From assembly GCA_038874475.1 (NCBI GenBank), contig JAVZCJ010000010.1:1-45388 (forward strand): a stretch of DNA of 45,388 bases. The letters run 5' to 3'. Made by a program: the position numbers and the translations under genes. The notes below the pieces were generated by a model. The model searched no databases, was not told where the DNA came from, and saw nothing but the letters and a program-made list of their open reading frames with translations. Source of the stretch: Nitrososphaerota archaeon (GTDB lineage Archaea; Thermoproteota; Nitrososphaeria_A; Caldarchaeales; JAVZCJ01). Below, piece after piece: positions 29,460 to 38,496 of this stretch. How positions within the stretch are numbered: the stretch's first letter is position 1; every line of letters starts with the position of its first letter.

Positions 29460-30657
29460 TTTTATCTCTTTTTTTATTAGAAATTAAAGATTTTTTTATC
29501 AATTCTATAGCTTCTTCAATTTTATCTTCATCTATAAAAACATTTATTGTAGCTTTACTAGTTGTAACTTCAATAATATTAATATTTTTTGAAGCTAAAG
29601 CTTCAGCAATTCTAGCAACCCAACCAGGAGATTCAATAAATATTGGATTAATTATTTGTATCATTCCAATTTTCTCTTTATAACTTATAGCTTTAAAAGG
29701 ACTAAAATCATGCAATTCTTTAATTTTTTTATTTAAATCATTTATTTCTGTAAATATCGTAATTGAATTTTTTCCAGTACTTATTCCATGTATAGGGTTT
29801 TCATTTAAAATTGAAAAAATTTTGCATAAATTTTCTGAATTTATTTCGCATATTATATTTATTGCAATTAATTTTTTATTCATAATTATTTCAAAAGAAT
29901 CCGGATTAAAAACTCCAATTATTTCAGTCCCTCCTTTAGAAAAATCATTAGAAGAAGAACTTACTATTCTGATTTTTTGATTTGGAAGTTTATATTTTAA
30001 TGCTTCAGCTCTTATTATTTTTGCTCCACCATGTGCAAGAGAGAAAAATTCATGAATATCGATTTTATCTATTGGTCTTGCATTAGGTAAAATTTTAGGA
30101 TCAGTTGAAAAAACTCCTTCAGTATCTTTAACAAGAATTACTTCATTAGCTTCTAAACAATTTCCTAAAACGAGAGCTGTTATATCACTTCCTCCTCTTC
30201 CAAGAGTAGTTATATTTCCATTAATGTCCTTTCCTAAAAATCCACAAATAACTGGAATAGCACTTCCTAAAATTGGTTCCAAATATTTCTTAATTAAAAT
30301 TTTTGTTTTTTCAATATCAATATTTGCATTTTTAAAATTAGAATCTGTTATTATTGGCCAATTATCTTGTGAAGGTTCTAAGAAAATAGATTTTTTTCCA
30401 AGAAAATTTAAAGCAGATGAGAAAAACCTTGCACTAATTCTTTCACCCATAGATACTATTTCAGCATAATCTTCATCATCAATTTTTCCTATTTCAGAAA
30501 TCGTTTCAATTAATTTATTCGTTGTATCACCCATTGCAGAAACAACTATAACTATTTCTTCATAAGGAAGATTTATTATTTTTTCAGCAGCTTCTCTAAT
30601 CTTTTTCCCATTTGATAAACTTGCACCACCGAATTTAATAACTACTCTATTTTTCAT
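29449..30657 (-). CDS. lysC: Aspartate kinase
   Basis: The 402-residue protein has the amino-acid-kinase N-terminus VIKFGGASL, the substrate and nucleotide sites GRGGSDITA and VKDTEGVFSTDP, and two C-terminal ACT-like segments (about 255-395) that normally bind lysine or threonine for feedback control. It makes aspartyl phosphate, the first step. Location between dapB and lysA suggests a lysine-dedicated isozyme. No aspartate-semialdehyde dehydrogenase gene lies in this window, so that step must be encoded elsewhere. Confidence 0.93.
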   Translation of the reverse strand: MKNRVVIKFGGASLSNGKKIREAAEKIINLPYEEIVIVVSAMGDTTNKLIETISEIGKIDDEDYAEIVSMGERISARFFSSALNFLGKKSIFLEPSQDNWPIITDSNFKNANIDIEKTKILIKKYLEPILGSAIPVICGFLGKDINGNITTLGRGGSDITALVLGNCLEANEVILVKDTEGVFSTDPKILPNARPIDKIDIHEFFSLAHGGAKIIRAEALKYKLPNQKIRIVSSSSNDFSKGGTEIIGVFNPDSFEIIMNKKLIAINIICEINSENLCKIFSILNENPIHGISTGKNSITIFTEINDLNKKIKELHDFSPFKAISYKEKIGMIQIINPIFIESPGWVARIAEALASKNINIIEVTTSKATINVFIDEDKIEEAIELIKKSLISNKKRDKNVS

Positions 30658-30663
30658 TATTTA

Positions 30664-31458
30664 TCAATATTTTAAAACATCTTCCATTGTATATATTCCA
30701 GGATTTGATTGATCGTATATCCATTTAACAGCATATAAGGCACCTTGAGCAAAAACATTTCTTGAAAAAGCTGTATGCTCTATTGTTATCATTTCGTATT
30801 GTCCAGCTATAATTATATCATGTATTCCTGGTACTCCTCCAACTCTCAATGAAGAAATTTCAATTTCCCCATTCTTTCTAGGATTATATCCTTCTCTACC
30901 ATAAACAATTTTATCATATCCTCTTATATCTGAGATTATTTTGCATATTTTTTTAGCCGTACCACTTGGAGCATCTTTTTTTCCAGTATGATGAATTTCA
31001 ATAATGCTTGCATCATATCCTTTAGGAAATAAAGCTATATTTGAAATAATTTTATAAAGAATATTTACTCCAATAGAGAAATTTGGAGAGAAAATTGCTG
31101 GAACTTTATTAGCAATTTTATCTTTTATTTCTTTAAATTGTTCTTCTGTAAAACCTGTTGTTCCTACAACAATTTTTTTATTAAGATTTGCAACGATTGG
31201 AATATTTAACATTTCTGCTTCTGGATTTGTGAAAGAAACATATACATCTGCATTTTTAATAGCTTCTTCTAAATTTTCCGAACTAAGCAATCTGATATCT
31301 AAATTGCATAAGCCAATTTCTCTTAAAGTTTTCCCTATATTCAAATTTTTAGGAGAAGAAATTGCACCAACTATTTCAAAGCCTTCATTGATTGCTTCTT
31401 TTATAATAGTACTTCCCATTCTACCAGTAGCGCCAGCAACACATATTTTAATCTTCAT
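30664..31458 (-). CDS. dapB: 4-hydroxy-tetrahydrodipicolinate reductase
   Basis: With the start at ATG 31458 the protein has 264 residues and opens directly with the nucleotide-binding KICVAGATGRMG. Later motifs are VGTTGF, the catalytic EIHHTGKKDAPSGTA and GGVPGIHDI. It reduces the dapA product with NAD(P)H. A longer in-frame start at 31500 would add residues with no homology to the family and extend the overlap with dapA to 53 bp, so I reject it; the chosen start overlaps dapA by 11 bp. Confidence 0.92.
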   Translation of the reverse strand: MKIKICVAGATGRMGSTIIKEAINEGFEIVGAISSPKNLNIGKTLREIGLCNLDIRLLSSENLEEAIKNADVYVSFTNPEAEMLNIPIVANLNKKIVVGTTGFTEEQFKEIKDKIANKVPAIFSPNFSIGVNILYKIISNIALFPKGYDASIIEIHHTGKKDAPSGTAKKICKIISDIRGYDKIVYGREGYNPRKNGEIEISSLRVGGVPGIHDIIIAGQYEMITIEHTAFSRNVFAQGALYAVKWIYDQSNPGIYTMEDVLKY

Positions 31459-32488
31459 AATATAGACCACGCAAAAATTCTTTATTATAAAGCCTTTCAC
31501 TTAAATCTACATCAAAGAAAACTTCAATTGGTTTTAGAATTCCAGGATTATTTTCATATACTTTTCTTACTTCCATTAGCATTTTCTCTATTCCATTTTT
31601 AGTCATTTTTCCAAGAGGTGGCCTACAAGGTCCTGATGGCATACCTAAAATATTCATTAAAGTTTTATATGGTAAAGGATTTCTAGCTTTACAAACTACT
31701 TGGCCAAATTGCGTATCTTCATTTGTTTTTACAGTAACTATTGAGAATAATGGTTTAAGAGCTTCATAAAGTTTAGAAGCTTCATTAATATTTCCATTAA
31801 GAATTTTTACAGTCATTTCTTGAACAGCTTTAGGTGCAATATTTGATGTAACAGAGATTACTCCACTAGCATTTATATCAGGTGATGTCATCATAGTATA
31901 TGTTATATCATCATCTCCTGAAAGAATATCAAAATCTTCTCCACAAAGCTTCCTTGTTAATTTCATATTTTCTAAATTGCCTGTTGCTTCTTTAACTGCT
32001 CTCACATTTTGAAATTTTGAATGTAATATAGCAAGATCTTGTGGCAATAATTGAGTACCAGTCCTTCCTGGAATAACATATGGAATAAAGAAAGCATCAG
32101 GAAAACTTTTTGCAATAGGTTCAATATATTCTTTTCTTATTTCAATTGAACTTGGACCATTATAGTATGGATCAACTAATAGAAAACATTCTATTCCATA
32201 TTCAAAAGCATGCTTTGTAGCTTCAAAAGCTTCTTTTGTAGAATTGCTTCCTGTACCTGCAATAGTTAAGCATTTATCATTAGCAAATTCATATATTTTC
32301 TCAATAACTTTATTATGTTCTTCCCAATCAAGTGTCGGGCTTTCTCCAGTAGTTCCAACAGCAAGTATACCGCTAACATTATTTTCTACTTGAAATTCAA
32401 CTAATTTTCTTAATCCTTCATAATCTATTTCAAAATTTTTCTTCATTGGAGTTATTAAAGCTGTATAACATCCACTAAACAATCCCAT
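31448..32488 (-). CDS. dapA: 4-hydroxy-tetrahydrodipicolinate synthase
   Basis: The 346-residue class I aldolase has GTTGESPTL near the N-terminus, the Tyr-bearing FFIPYVIPGRTGTQL and the Schiff-base Lys in RAVKEATGN. It condenses pyruvate with aspartate semialdehyde. At about 290-300 residues for the usual family length, it is longer: the C-terminal 50 or so residues (including GPCRPPLGKMT and VFFDVDLSERLY) are extra. The start has GAGGTG seven bases upstream. It is the first gene of the operon, under the operator region at 32540-32574. Other NAL-family aldolases are excluded mainly by context. Confidence 0.88.
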   Translation of the reverse strand: MGLFSGCYTALITPMKKNFEIDYEGLRKLVEFQVENNVSGILAVGTTGESPTLDWEEHNKVIEKIYEFANDKCLTIAGTGSNSTKEAFEATKHAFEYGIECFLLVDPYYNGPSSIEIRKEYIEPIAKSFPDAFFIPYVIPGRTGTQLLPQDLAILHSKFQNVRAVKEATGNLENMKLTRKLCGEDFDILSGDDDITYTMMTSPDINASGVISVTSNIAPKAVQEMTVKILNGNINEASKLYEALKPLFSIVTVKTNEDTQFGQVVCKARNPLPYKTLMNILGMPSGPCRPPLGKMTKNGIEKMLMEVRKVYENNPGILKPIEVFFDVDLSERLYNKEFLRGLYYED

Positions 32489-32529
32489 TTTTTCACCTCT
32501 ATTTTGTTTTAACTATTTCACAATCAATG

Positions 32530-32537
32530 TATTTAAA
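32530..32537 (-). promoter_or_regulatory. TATA box of the lysine operon
   Basis: On the minus strand this reads TTTAAATA, preceded by a purine-rich BRE-like CGAAAAA and about 42 bp upstream of the dapA ATG. The adjacent inverted repeat begins only three bases away, so a repressor there would block TBP/TFB. Confidence 0.5.
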
Positions 32538-32539
32538 TT

Positions 32540-32574
32540 TTTCGTTTTTCGTTAAAAAAATACGAAAATCGTAA
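32540..32574. promoter_or_regulatory. Imperfect inverted repeat, candidate Lrp-type operator of the lysine operon
   Basis: The 13-mers TTTCGTTTTTCGT (32540-32552) and ACGAAAATCGTAA (32562-32574) are inverted copies matching at 11 of 13 positions, separated by nine A/T bases. The CG steps stand out in this A/T-rich DNA. The site lies between dapA and the divergent Lrp-type gene, next to the dapA TATA box, so binding by that regulator and control by lysine is a natural inference. Confidence 0.6.
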
Positions 32575-32634
32575 TTTTAATTTTTTAATTTAAAATATTT
32601 TTATTTCTTTAAATAAATAATTAAATAAGGAAAA

Positions 32635-33027
32635 ATGGATGAAATAGATAATAAAATTCTTGAAATATTAAAAGAGAATCCTAGAGAAAAATATGTAAAA
32701 ATAGCTAAGAAAATTGGATTAAGTGAAGGAACTATTAGAAGAAGAATAAAGAAAATGATAGAAAATGGAATAATAAAAAGATTTACAATAGAATTATCTT
32801 TAGAAAATGAAGGAATAGTATTAGTAAAAACAAATCCTATTAAAACTAAAGAAATAATAGAAAAAATAAAAAAAGTTTCAGAAAGAATTTTTGAAGTTTC
32901 TGGAGATTATGATATTGCAGTATTAATTCAAGCAAATACAATAGATGAATTAAATAAAAAAGTTGATTATATAAGAGGGATTTCGGGAGTATTGAATACA
33001 AATACTTTAATTAAATTAGCTAGTTGA
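32635..33027 (+). CDS. Lrp/AsnC-family transcriptional regulator
   Basis: The 130-residue protein opens with MDEIDNKILEIL and an HTH (IAKKIGLSEGTIRRRIKKM, about residues 23-41). A beta-alpha RAM domain ends with SGDYDIAVLIQANTIDEL. Such proteins form dimers to octamers, bind amino acids and act as repressors or activators. It is divergent from the lysine operon across a 146-bp gap containing the inverted repeat, so it probably senses lysine or an intermediate. AAGGA precedes the ATG. Confidence 0.88.
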   Translation: MDEIDNKILEILKENPREKYVKIAKKIGLSEGTIRRRIKKMIENGIIKRFTIELSLENEGIVLVKTNPIKTKEIIEKIKKVSERIFEVSGDYDIAVLIQANTIDELNKKVDYIRGISGVLNTNTLIKLAS

Positions 33028-33081
33028 TTATAAATAATTAAAAGGAAAAGTTTAAGTTATAAATAAAAAAATTTTTATAAG

Positions 33082-33807
33082 ATGAAAACGGTTCATATTT
33101 TAGCTAATCCAGAAGATATTGCAAAAAGAGTAGTTATTGCTGGAGATCCTGCTAGAGTAAAACAATTAGCTGGAATGCTTAAAGAAGTAAAATTAGTAAA
33201 TAGCAATAGAGGATATTTAACATATACTGGTTATTATAATTCTAAGCCTATAACTGTAGCAACACATGGAGTTGGAGCACCTTCAATGGCTATTGTTGTT
33301 GAAGAATTAAGAATGCTTGGAGCAGAAATAATTGTTAGACTTGGAACTACTGGAGCAATGGTTAAAGAAATCGATATAGGAGATATAATTATTCCTACAG
33401 GTGCAGCTTATCCATATGGTGGAAATACTACAAGCATGTATTCTCCAGATGGTTACATGGCTGCTGTACCAGATCCATTTCTTCTTAGAAAATTTATGGA
33501 AAATTGTGAAAAATTTGGAATAAAATATTTTGCTGGTCCAATATTTAGTAGCGATGCATTTTATGCTGAAGATCCAGCGTTTATTGAAAAATGGTCTTCA
33601 AAAGGAATAATAGCAATTGAAATGGAATGCGCAGCTTTATTCATACTTGGTTTAATTAGAAAATTCAAATCAGGAGCAATATTAGTAGTTAGTAATAATT
33701 TAACTAAAAGTGAAGAAGAAAGAAAAGAAATGGCTACTGCTGAAGAACTTAAAAAATATGTTGAAAAAGCATTTATGATAATTCTTGAAACTATTATAAG
33801 CATTTAG
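33082..33807 (+). CDS. Purine nucleoside / MTA phosphorylase (NP-I family)
   Basis: The 241-residue protein resembles hexameric PNP and the Sulfolobus methylthioadenosine phosphorylase: GDPARVK, the phosphate site RGYLTYTGYY, VRLGTTGAM and the purine/ribose site AIEMECAALF. It splits (methylthio)adenosine, inosine or guanosine with phosphate for salvage. Specificity cannot be settled by sight; uridine phosphorylase is less likely. It ends at a convergent radical SAM gene, overlapping by 4 bp. Confidence 0.85.
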   Translation: MKTVHILANPEDIAKRVVIAGDPARVKQLAGMLKEVKLVNSNRGYLTYTGYYNSKPITVATHGVGAPSMAIVVEELRMLGAEIIVRLGTTGAMVKEIDIGDIIIPTGAAYPYGGNTTSMYSPDGYMAAVPDPFLLRKFMENCEKFGIKYFAGPIFSSDAFYAEDPAFIEKWSSKGIIAIEMECAALFILGLIRKFKSGAILVVSNNLTKSEEERKEMATAEELKKYVEKAFMIILETIISI

Positions 33808-34778
33808 TAAAAGATTTGAGAACAACAAAGGTTTGAGAAAGATACATCATATTTTAATTCTTTAGAATATTCTATAGCTTCTTTAGTTGGAAAAGCTATT
33901 GCATTTATTCCAGCTTTAATAGCTAAAATATCTGTCTCAATTCTATGTTTCCCTTTTGGTCTCATACATCCAAGTACTATAGGAATATTTGGCATAATTA
34001 ATCTTGAAGCTATGATTATTTTTGCTATTTCTTTAGGTTTTGGAGGAAGAATATTTTCCATTTCTGTTCCAATAATTGGTGTAAAAACAATTATTATTAA
34101 AGCTGATGGAGAATATTTTGAAATAATTTCTAAAGCTTTCAATTCACCTTTTATTTTTCCATAATGCAAACCCACAAGTATATGCGGTACGAATCTAATA
34201 TTTTTATTTTTCAATATTTTAAGAGATTTTTCAAAATCTTCTATTGTCGCATTTAAATTATAAATTTCTTTTATAGTTTCATTAGAACCTATTATATCGA
34301 TTAATACAGCATCTATTTCAGCTTTACTTAATTTTTCAGCAATATTTTCATTGATTAAACCGGTATGAACTACAATTGTTAATCCAAGTTCTTTTTTTAT
34401 TAAAGCAATAGAATCTATAAATTTGTTTAATGGAACCATTCCATTTGGCATGCATCCTCCACTAATTAAGAAACCTTTTGCACCTTTATTTTTTAAAACT
34501 CTACAAATATCTATAAGTTTTTCAGGTGTTAAAGCTGGATACATTGAATTTAATAGTTTTCCATTACAATGCTTACATTTTAAAGCACAATATTTTCCAG
34601 TAATTGAAATAGATGGAAAAAAATTCTGTTTGGATGAAAAATAAATATTTTCATATTTTATAAAACTAGGTGCAAAAAAAGAAATTTTATTACCAAAATT
34701 TTTTAAGCTTATTTCTCTAGATAAAATTAAATTTTCTTCAAAATTCTTATCATTAAATACTTTCTTATAAATATCCAT
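33804..34778 (-). CDS. Radical SAM protein, candidate LipS-type lipoyl synthase subunit
   Basis: The protein has 324 residues from ATG 34778, chosen for its AAAGGAT site and because the longer start at 34886 would overlap the divergent neighbour. The 4Fe-4S motif is CALKCKHC (CxxxCxxC), followed by FLISGGC and a conserved CMRPKGKHR block near the C-terminus, with a final CC. It is divergent from a second radical SAM gene, and a lipoate-protein ligase follows that. Archaea such as Thermococcus make lipoyl groups with two radical SAM proteins, LipS1 and LipS2. This pair fits by context; which subunit it is I cannot say. Confidence 0.7.
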   Translation of the reverse strand: MDIYKKVFNDKNFEENLILSREISLKNFGNKISFFAPSFIKYENIYFSSKQNFFPSISITGKYCALKCKHCNGKLLNSMYPALTPEKLIDICRVLKNKGAKGFLISGGCMPNGMVPLNKFIDSIALIKKELGLTIVVHTGLINENIAEKLSKAEIDAVLIDIIGSNETIKEIYNLNATIEDFEKSLKILKNKNIRFVPHILVGLHYGKIKGELKALEIISKYSPSALIIIVFTPIIGTEMENILPPKPKEIAKIIIASRLIMPNIPIVLGCMRPKGKHRIETDILAIKAGINAIAFPTKEAIEYSKELKYDVSFSNLCCSQIFY

Positions 34779-34849
34779 ATTAATCCTTTTAAATTTTAAA
34801 ATTGATGATAAATATATTTTAATTAGAAAATATATAAATTTTTTATAAA

Positions 34850-35839
34850 ATGGATGGAAATATACGTGTTTCACTTGGATCAGCAATTGTTTTAGGATTA
34901 ATCAAAGGTAAAATAGATGTTAATCCAACAACAGCTTATTTACTAACATATAGGAATGGGAAATGTATTGCAAATTGTAGTTTTTGTCCACAAGCTAAGT
35001 CTAGTAAAAGTAGAGCAGATATGCTATCAAGAATTGTTTGGCCCACTTTTCCAATGGAAAAAGTTTTCAAAGGATTAAGGAAAGCTATAGAAAAGAATTT
35101 GATTAAAAGAGTATGTATTCAATCATTAAATTATCCAAATTTTTTAGAAGATATAATTAAAATTGTTAATGGAATTAAAGATTATAGCGATATTCCAATA
35201 TCTATTTCTTGTCAACCAATTGATAAAAATGGAATAAATGAACTTAAAAAAATAGGTATTGAAAGAATAAGCATACCATTAGATGCAGCTACAAAAGAAA
35301 TTTTTAATAAAGTTAAAGGATATATAGTTGATGGACCATATTTTTGGGAAAAACAAATCGAATTATTAATTAATGCTTTAGAAATTTTTGGTAAAGGATA
35401 TGTAAATACTCATTTAATAGTTGGATTAGGAGAAAAAGAGAAAGAAATGATTAAAATGATTCAATGGTGTAATGATTTAGGCATTTATCCAAGCATGTTT
35501 GCATTCACACCTATTCCTGGAACAAAAATGGAAAATATTCCTCCTCCTAATATTGAAAAATATAGAAGAATACAAATTGCTCATTATTTAATAATAAATA
35601 AAATTTCAAATTTTTCAAAAATGGAATTTAATAATAATGAAGAAATAATTAATTTTGGTATAGGAAAAGGGGAATTAATAAAAATAATTCATAGTGGAAA
35701 ACCATTTTTAACAACTGGTTGTCCAAATTGTAATCGTCCATATTATAATGAAAATCCAAGAGGACCAATTTATAATTATCCTAGAAAAATTGAAGAAAAA
35801 GAAATTCATGAAATTATGAAACAATTAAATATTTTTTAG
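34850..35839 (+). CDS. Radical SAM protein, candidate partner LipS-type lipoyl synthase subunit
   Basis: The 329-residue protein carries the 4Fe-4S motif CIANCSFC, barrel motifs SIPLDAATKEIFNKVKG and HLIVGLGE, and a C-terminal TTGCPNCNRPYYNENPRG block that may bind an auxiliary cluster. It resembles biotin synthase-related archaeal proteins of the LipS group. It faces the other radical SAM gene across 71 bp and overlaps the convergent lplA by 4 bp. Together the three could insert sulfur into protein-bound octanoate and handle lipoate. Biotin synthase is a weaker alternative. Confidence 0.72.
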   Translation: MDGNIRVSLGSAIVLGLIKGKIDVNPTTAYLLTYRNGKCIANCSFCPQAKSSKSRADMLSRIVWPTFPMEKVFKGLRKAIEKNLIKRVCIQSLNYPNFLEDIIKIVNGIKDYSDIPISISCQPIDKNGINELKKIGIERISIPLDAATKEIFNKVKGYIVDGPYFWEKQIELLINALEIFGKGYVNTHLIVGLGEKEKEMIKMIQWCNDLGIYPSMFAFTPIPGTKMENIPPPNIEKYRRIQIAHYLIINKISNFSKMEFNNNEEIINFGIGKGELIKIIHSGKPFLTTGCPNCNRPYYNENPRGPIYNYPRKIEEKEIHEIMKQLNIF

Positions 35840-36648
35840 ATATCTAAAGAAGATTTACATTCAAAATTCCATTCTTTAGTAGAATATTTTTCTCTATAAA
35901 GTTTCTCCGAAATTTCTTTCTCAAAAGAAGACAAAAGGTCTTCATTTAATTTTATATTTAATACTTTTTCAAAACCTTTAATTAATTTTTCATATACTTC
36001 TTCGAATTGAATTTCAAATCCTAATTCTTCTCTTAAAGAAGTAATTTTTCTTTTTGCTATAGAAATAATATCTTTAAAATTTTTATTAGGAAAGACTCTT
36101 AAAAAAGTAAACATTTTCTCTAAATCAACATTTATTAAAAAAGTACCATGTTGTAAAATTACATTATTTTTATAGAATTGAGCACTGCCAGAAATCTTTC
36201 TTTTATTAATTGTAATATTAGGACAATTTTTATAATCTCCAGGATCAAAATCTGCATTTATTCCAAGCATTTTAATTGCTTCAATAAGGCAATTACAAAT
36301 AATATTATATATTTTTGAATTATCATAAATATTTAAATCATTTGTATTAAAAACAATGCTATAAGTTATTTCTCCATTATAATCATGATATACTGCTCCT
36401 CCTCCAGTTATTCTTCTAACAATATCTATTCCATTTTTTTCGCAAGCATCAATATTAACTTCATTATGAATATTTTGAAAACGTCCAATAGAAACTGCTG
36501 AAGGATTCCACCTATAAAAACGAATAGTATTAGGAACTAGATTTTTAATTCTAGCAATTAAAATTGCTTCATCAATAGCCATGTTCATAAAACCATTATA
36601 TGTTTCTAATTTTATTAAACGCCACTCATTTAATTTCATTTTATTCAT
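35836..36648 (-). CDS. lplA: Lipoate-protein ligase A-like protein
   Basis: The 270-residue protein has RFYRWNPSAVSIGRFQ near the start, the lipoyl-AMP site RRITGGGAVYHD, and KISGSAQFYKNNVILQHGTF, whose Lys is the catalytic residue of the LplA/LipB/BirA fold. It attaches lipoate or octanoate to acceptor lysines of glycine cleavage H protein or 2-oxoacid dehydrogenase E2. The C-terminal 60 residues may replace part of the separate LplB found in other archaea. A GTG/ATG alternative at 36642 is possible. Confidence 0.87.
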   Translation of the reverse strand: MNKMKLNEWRLIKLETYNGFMNMAIDEAILIARIKNLVPNTIRFYRWNPSAVSIGRFQNIHNEVNIDACEKNGIDIVRRITGGGAVYHDYNGEITYSIVFNTNDLNIYDNSKIYNIICNCLIEAIKMLGINADFDPGDYKNCPNITINKRKISGSAQFYKNNVILQHGTFLINVDLEKMFTFLRVFPNKNFKDIISIAKRKITSLREELGFEIQFEEVYEKLIKGFEKVLNIKLNEDLLSSFEKEISEKLYREKYSTKEWNFECKSSLDI

Positions 36649-36676
36649 AAAAATTTAATAATGGAAAATATAAGTT

Positions 36677-37240
36677 TTAAAATATTTTGATTGTACGTTC
36701 AAAAAGGAAATGCTTTAGAAAATCTCCAATTAAGTAAGAAACAATAGCACCTACAAGAGTTAGTGTAACATATTTTAACCCTGTTTTATAAGGGGATTCT
36801 TTACTTAATTTACCAACGTAAAAGCCTAATATAAATGATAAAACTATTCCAATAGAAAATGTAATAATTACAGCAATATTAATATCAAAAAATATGAATG
36901 GAGGAAGCAACATTATTAATACAAAAACTGTAGATAAAAATGAAAATAACCCACTCATCCAAACTTCTTTTTTAGAATGAATTCTTGTATTTATTCCATG
37001 CTCCTTTGCTTCATGAATTTGTACACTCCTTTCTGTTGATTGTGAAATAAAGAAACCTATTGAATTTCCAAAAGCATCAGATAACCCACCTATTATGCCT
37101 GATATTATAACCATGAGAGGATTTGAAGTAGCTTCAGCAACGCCTATGATTAAACCTATAAGACAAATTATTCCATCAGCTAAGCCAAACGCAATACCTT
37201 CCATTCTATATCCCTTCTCTTCATGTTCTTTTCCAATCAT
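36677..37240 (-). CDS. VIT1/CCC1-family membrane transporter
   Basis: The 187-residue protein has about five membrane helices. Its opening GLADGIICLIGLIIGVAEA and ISGIIGGLSDAFGNSIGFFIS match the VIT1/CCC1 family, whose members carry Fe2+ or Mn2+. The loop after helix 2 holds SQSTERSVQIHEAKEHG, shorter than the metal-binding cytosolic domain of plant VIT1. The metal and direction of transport are inferred. It stands alone on the minus strand. Confidence 0.75.
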   Translation of the reverse strand: MIGKEHEEKGYRMEGIAFGLADGIICLIGLIIGVAEATSNPLMVIISGIIGGLSDAFGNSIGFFISQSTERSVQIHEAKEHGINTRIHSKKEVWMSGLFSFLSTVFVLIMLLPPFIFFDINIAVIITFSIGIVLSFILGFYVGKLSKESPYKTGLKYVTLTLVGAIVSYLIGDFLKHFLFERTIKIF

Positions 37241-37384
37241 TCTATTTCACTTTAACGCTAAAAATCACTATATAAGTTGCTCTTAAGGTTTTTGAATTTA
37301 AAAAATCAATTTTTATGAAAATTTTTTAAATAAGTTTTAATTATGAAATTTTATTCTATTTCTTAGTAATGAGCCGATGTAAAA

Positions 37385-38143
37385 ATGAAAAATACTACCT
37401 TAAATATTATATATAATAGAAAAAGTATTAGAAAATTTAAATCAAAACCAATTCAAGAAGAAATTATTAAATTAATAATCGAAGCAGGATTAAGAGCTCC
37501 AACTAATTGTATGCTTCAACCATATTCTCTCATAATTATTAAAGATAAAGAAAAAAAGGAAAAAATTGCTGAAATATGTAAACAAAGAATAATTTCTCAA
37601 GCGCCTGTTTCAATACTTATTTGTGCAGATTTAAATCGTATAAAAAATATTGCAAATAGTATAATCGTTGATAATATATATAGAAGGAATAAATATGAGA
37701 TAGATAAAATTTTTAGTATTTTTGAATGCGGATTAGTTGCTGAAAATATGATTTTAGCAAGTGAAAGCCTTGGATTAGGGTCAGTTCTTATAGGATCTAT
37801 TCTTAATTATTTGGAAGAAATAGCTGAATTATTTAAGCTTCCTCCAAATGTTTTACCAATAATTTTATTATGTATAGGAGAAAGAGATGAAGATCCTCCA
37901 TTAAGGCCTAGATGGCCTATGGAAATGATTGTACATGAAAATGAATATAATACAATAAAAATTGAAGATATAGGAAAAAATATTAAAAAAATAGATTATG
38001 CTTTAAAATCTGAAGAATATTATCCAAAATATATTGGAAGAACTTATAGCTATGAAAAACATTTAATTGAAATATTATCATATAGTGAAGAAATAGATAG
38101 AATAGATAAAGAAATAAAAAGATTTATTAAAAATAGATTTTAA
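37385..38143 (+). CDS. Nitroreductase-family flavoprotein
   Basis: The 252-residue protein has the FMN-binding opening NRKSIRKFKSKPI and AGLRAPTNCMLQPYSL, then GLGSVLIGSIL and ICIGERDEDPPLRPR-like LCIGERDEDPPLRPRWPM, as in the nitroreductase superfamily. These dimers reduce quinones, flavins or nitro compounds with NAD(P)H. The last 45 residues form an extra acidic/basic helical tail. The substrate is unknown. The AbrB-like gene converges on its 3' end. Confidence 0.82.
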   Translation: MKNTTLNIIYNRKSIRKFKSKPIQEEIIKLIIEAGLRAPTNCMLQPYSLIIIKDKEKKEKIAEICKQRIISQAPVSILICADLNRIKNIANSIIVDNIYRRNKYEIDKIFSIFECGLVAENMILASESLGLGSVLIGSILNYLEEIAELFKLPPNVLPIILLCIGERDEDPPLRPRWPMEMIVHENEYNTIKIEDIGKNIKKIDYALKSEEYYPKYIGRTYSYEKHLIEILSYSEEIDRIDKEIKRFIKNRF

Positions 38144-38150
38144 AAATATT

Positions 38151-38387
38151 TTATTTTTTAATTAAAATTTTTAAAAAATTTTTCTTAATTTTTTCTTTTT
38201 CCATATTCTTGAATTCATTCAATTTTTTACGTATTTCAATTGCTTCATGATTATTTAAAGGAACGATTAAAAAACCTTTTCCATAAGGAGCTATGTATGC
38301 TTCTTGACCAATTTCAATTTTTAAATATTTTCTTAATTCTGATGGAATAACAATTCTATATTTAGAATCTATTTGAACTAAAGCCAT
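38151..38387 (-). CDS. AbrB/SpoVT-AbrB-domain protein
   Basis: The 78-residue protein has an N-terminal swapped-hairpin DNA-binding domain: QIDSKYRIVIPSELRKYLKI then GQEAYIAPYGKGFLIVPL. A basic helical tail follows. Such proteins are small transcription factors or the antitoxin halves of VapBC-like pairs. No PIN toxin follows here, so a regulator is more likely. It is divergent from the prenyl diphosphate synthase gene. Confidence 0.78.
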   Translation of the reverse strand: MALVQIDSKYRIVIPSELRKYLKIEIGQEAYIAPYGKGFLIVPLNNHEAIEIRKKLNEFKNMEKEKIKKNFLKILIKK

Positions 38388-38496
38388 TTTTAAATCACTT
38401 TAGTAAATTATCGATTAATTAGCTGTATATATGTTTTTATAATACTATTTATTAACATTTTATAGCATTGCTGCATAAAAAAGGAGCAAAATATAA

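Noticed and set aside
30664-31500. Longer dapB starting at 31500
   Set aside because: The extra 14 residues do not fit the family, whose Rossmann motif begins at the protein start, and would deepen the overlap with dapA.
33804-34886. Longer start at 34886 for the minus-strand radical SAM gene
   Set aside because: It would overlap the divergent gene at 34850 and its promoter, and the added residues are hydrophobic filler with no family match.
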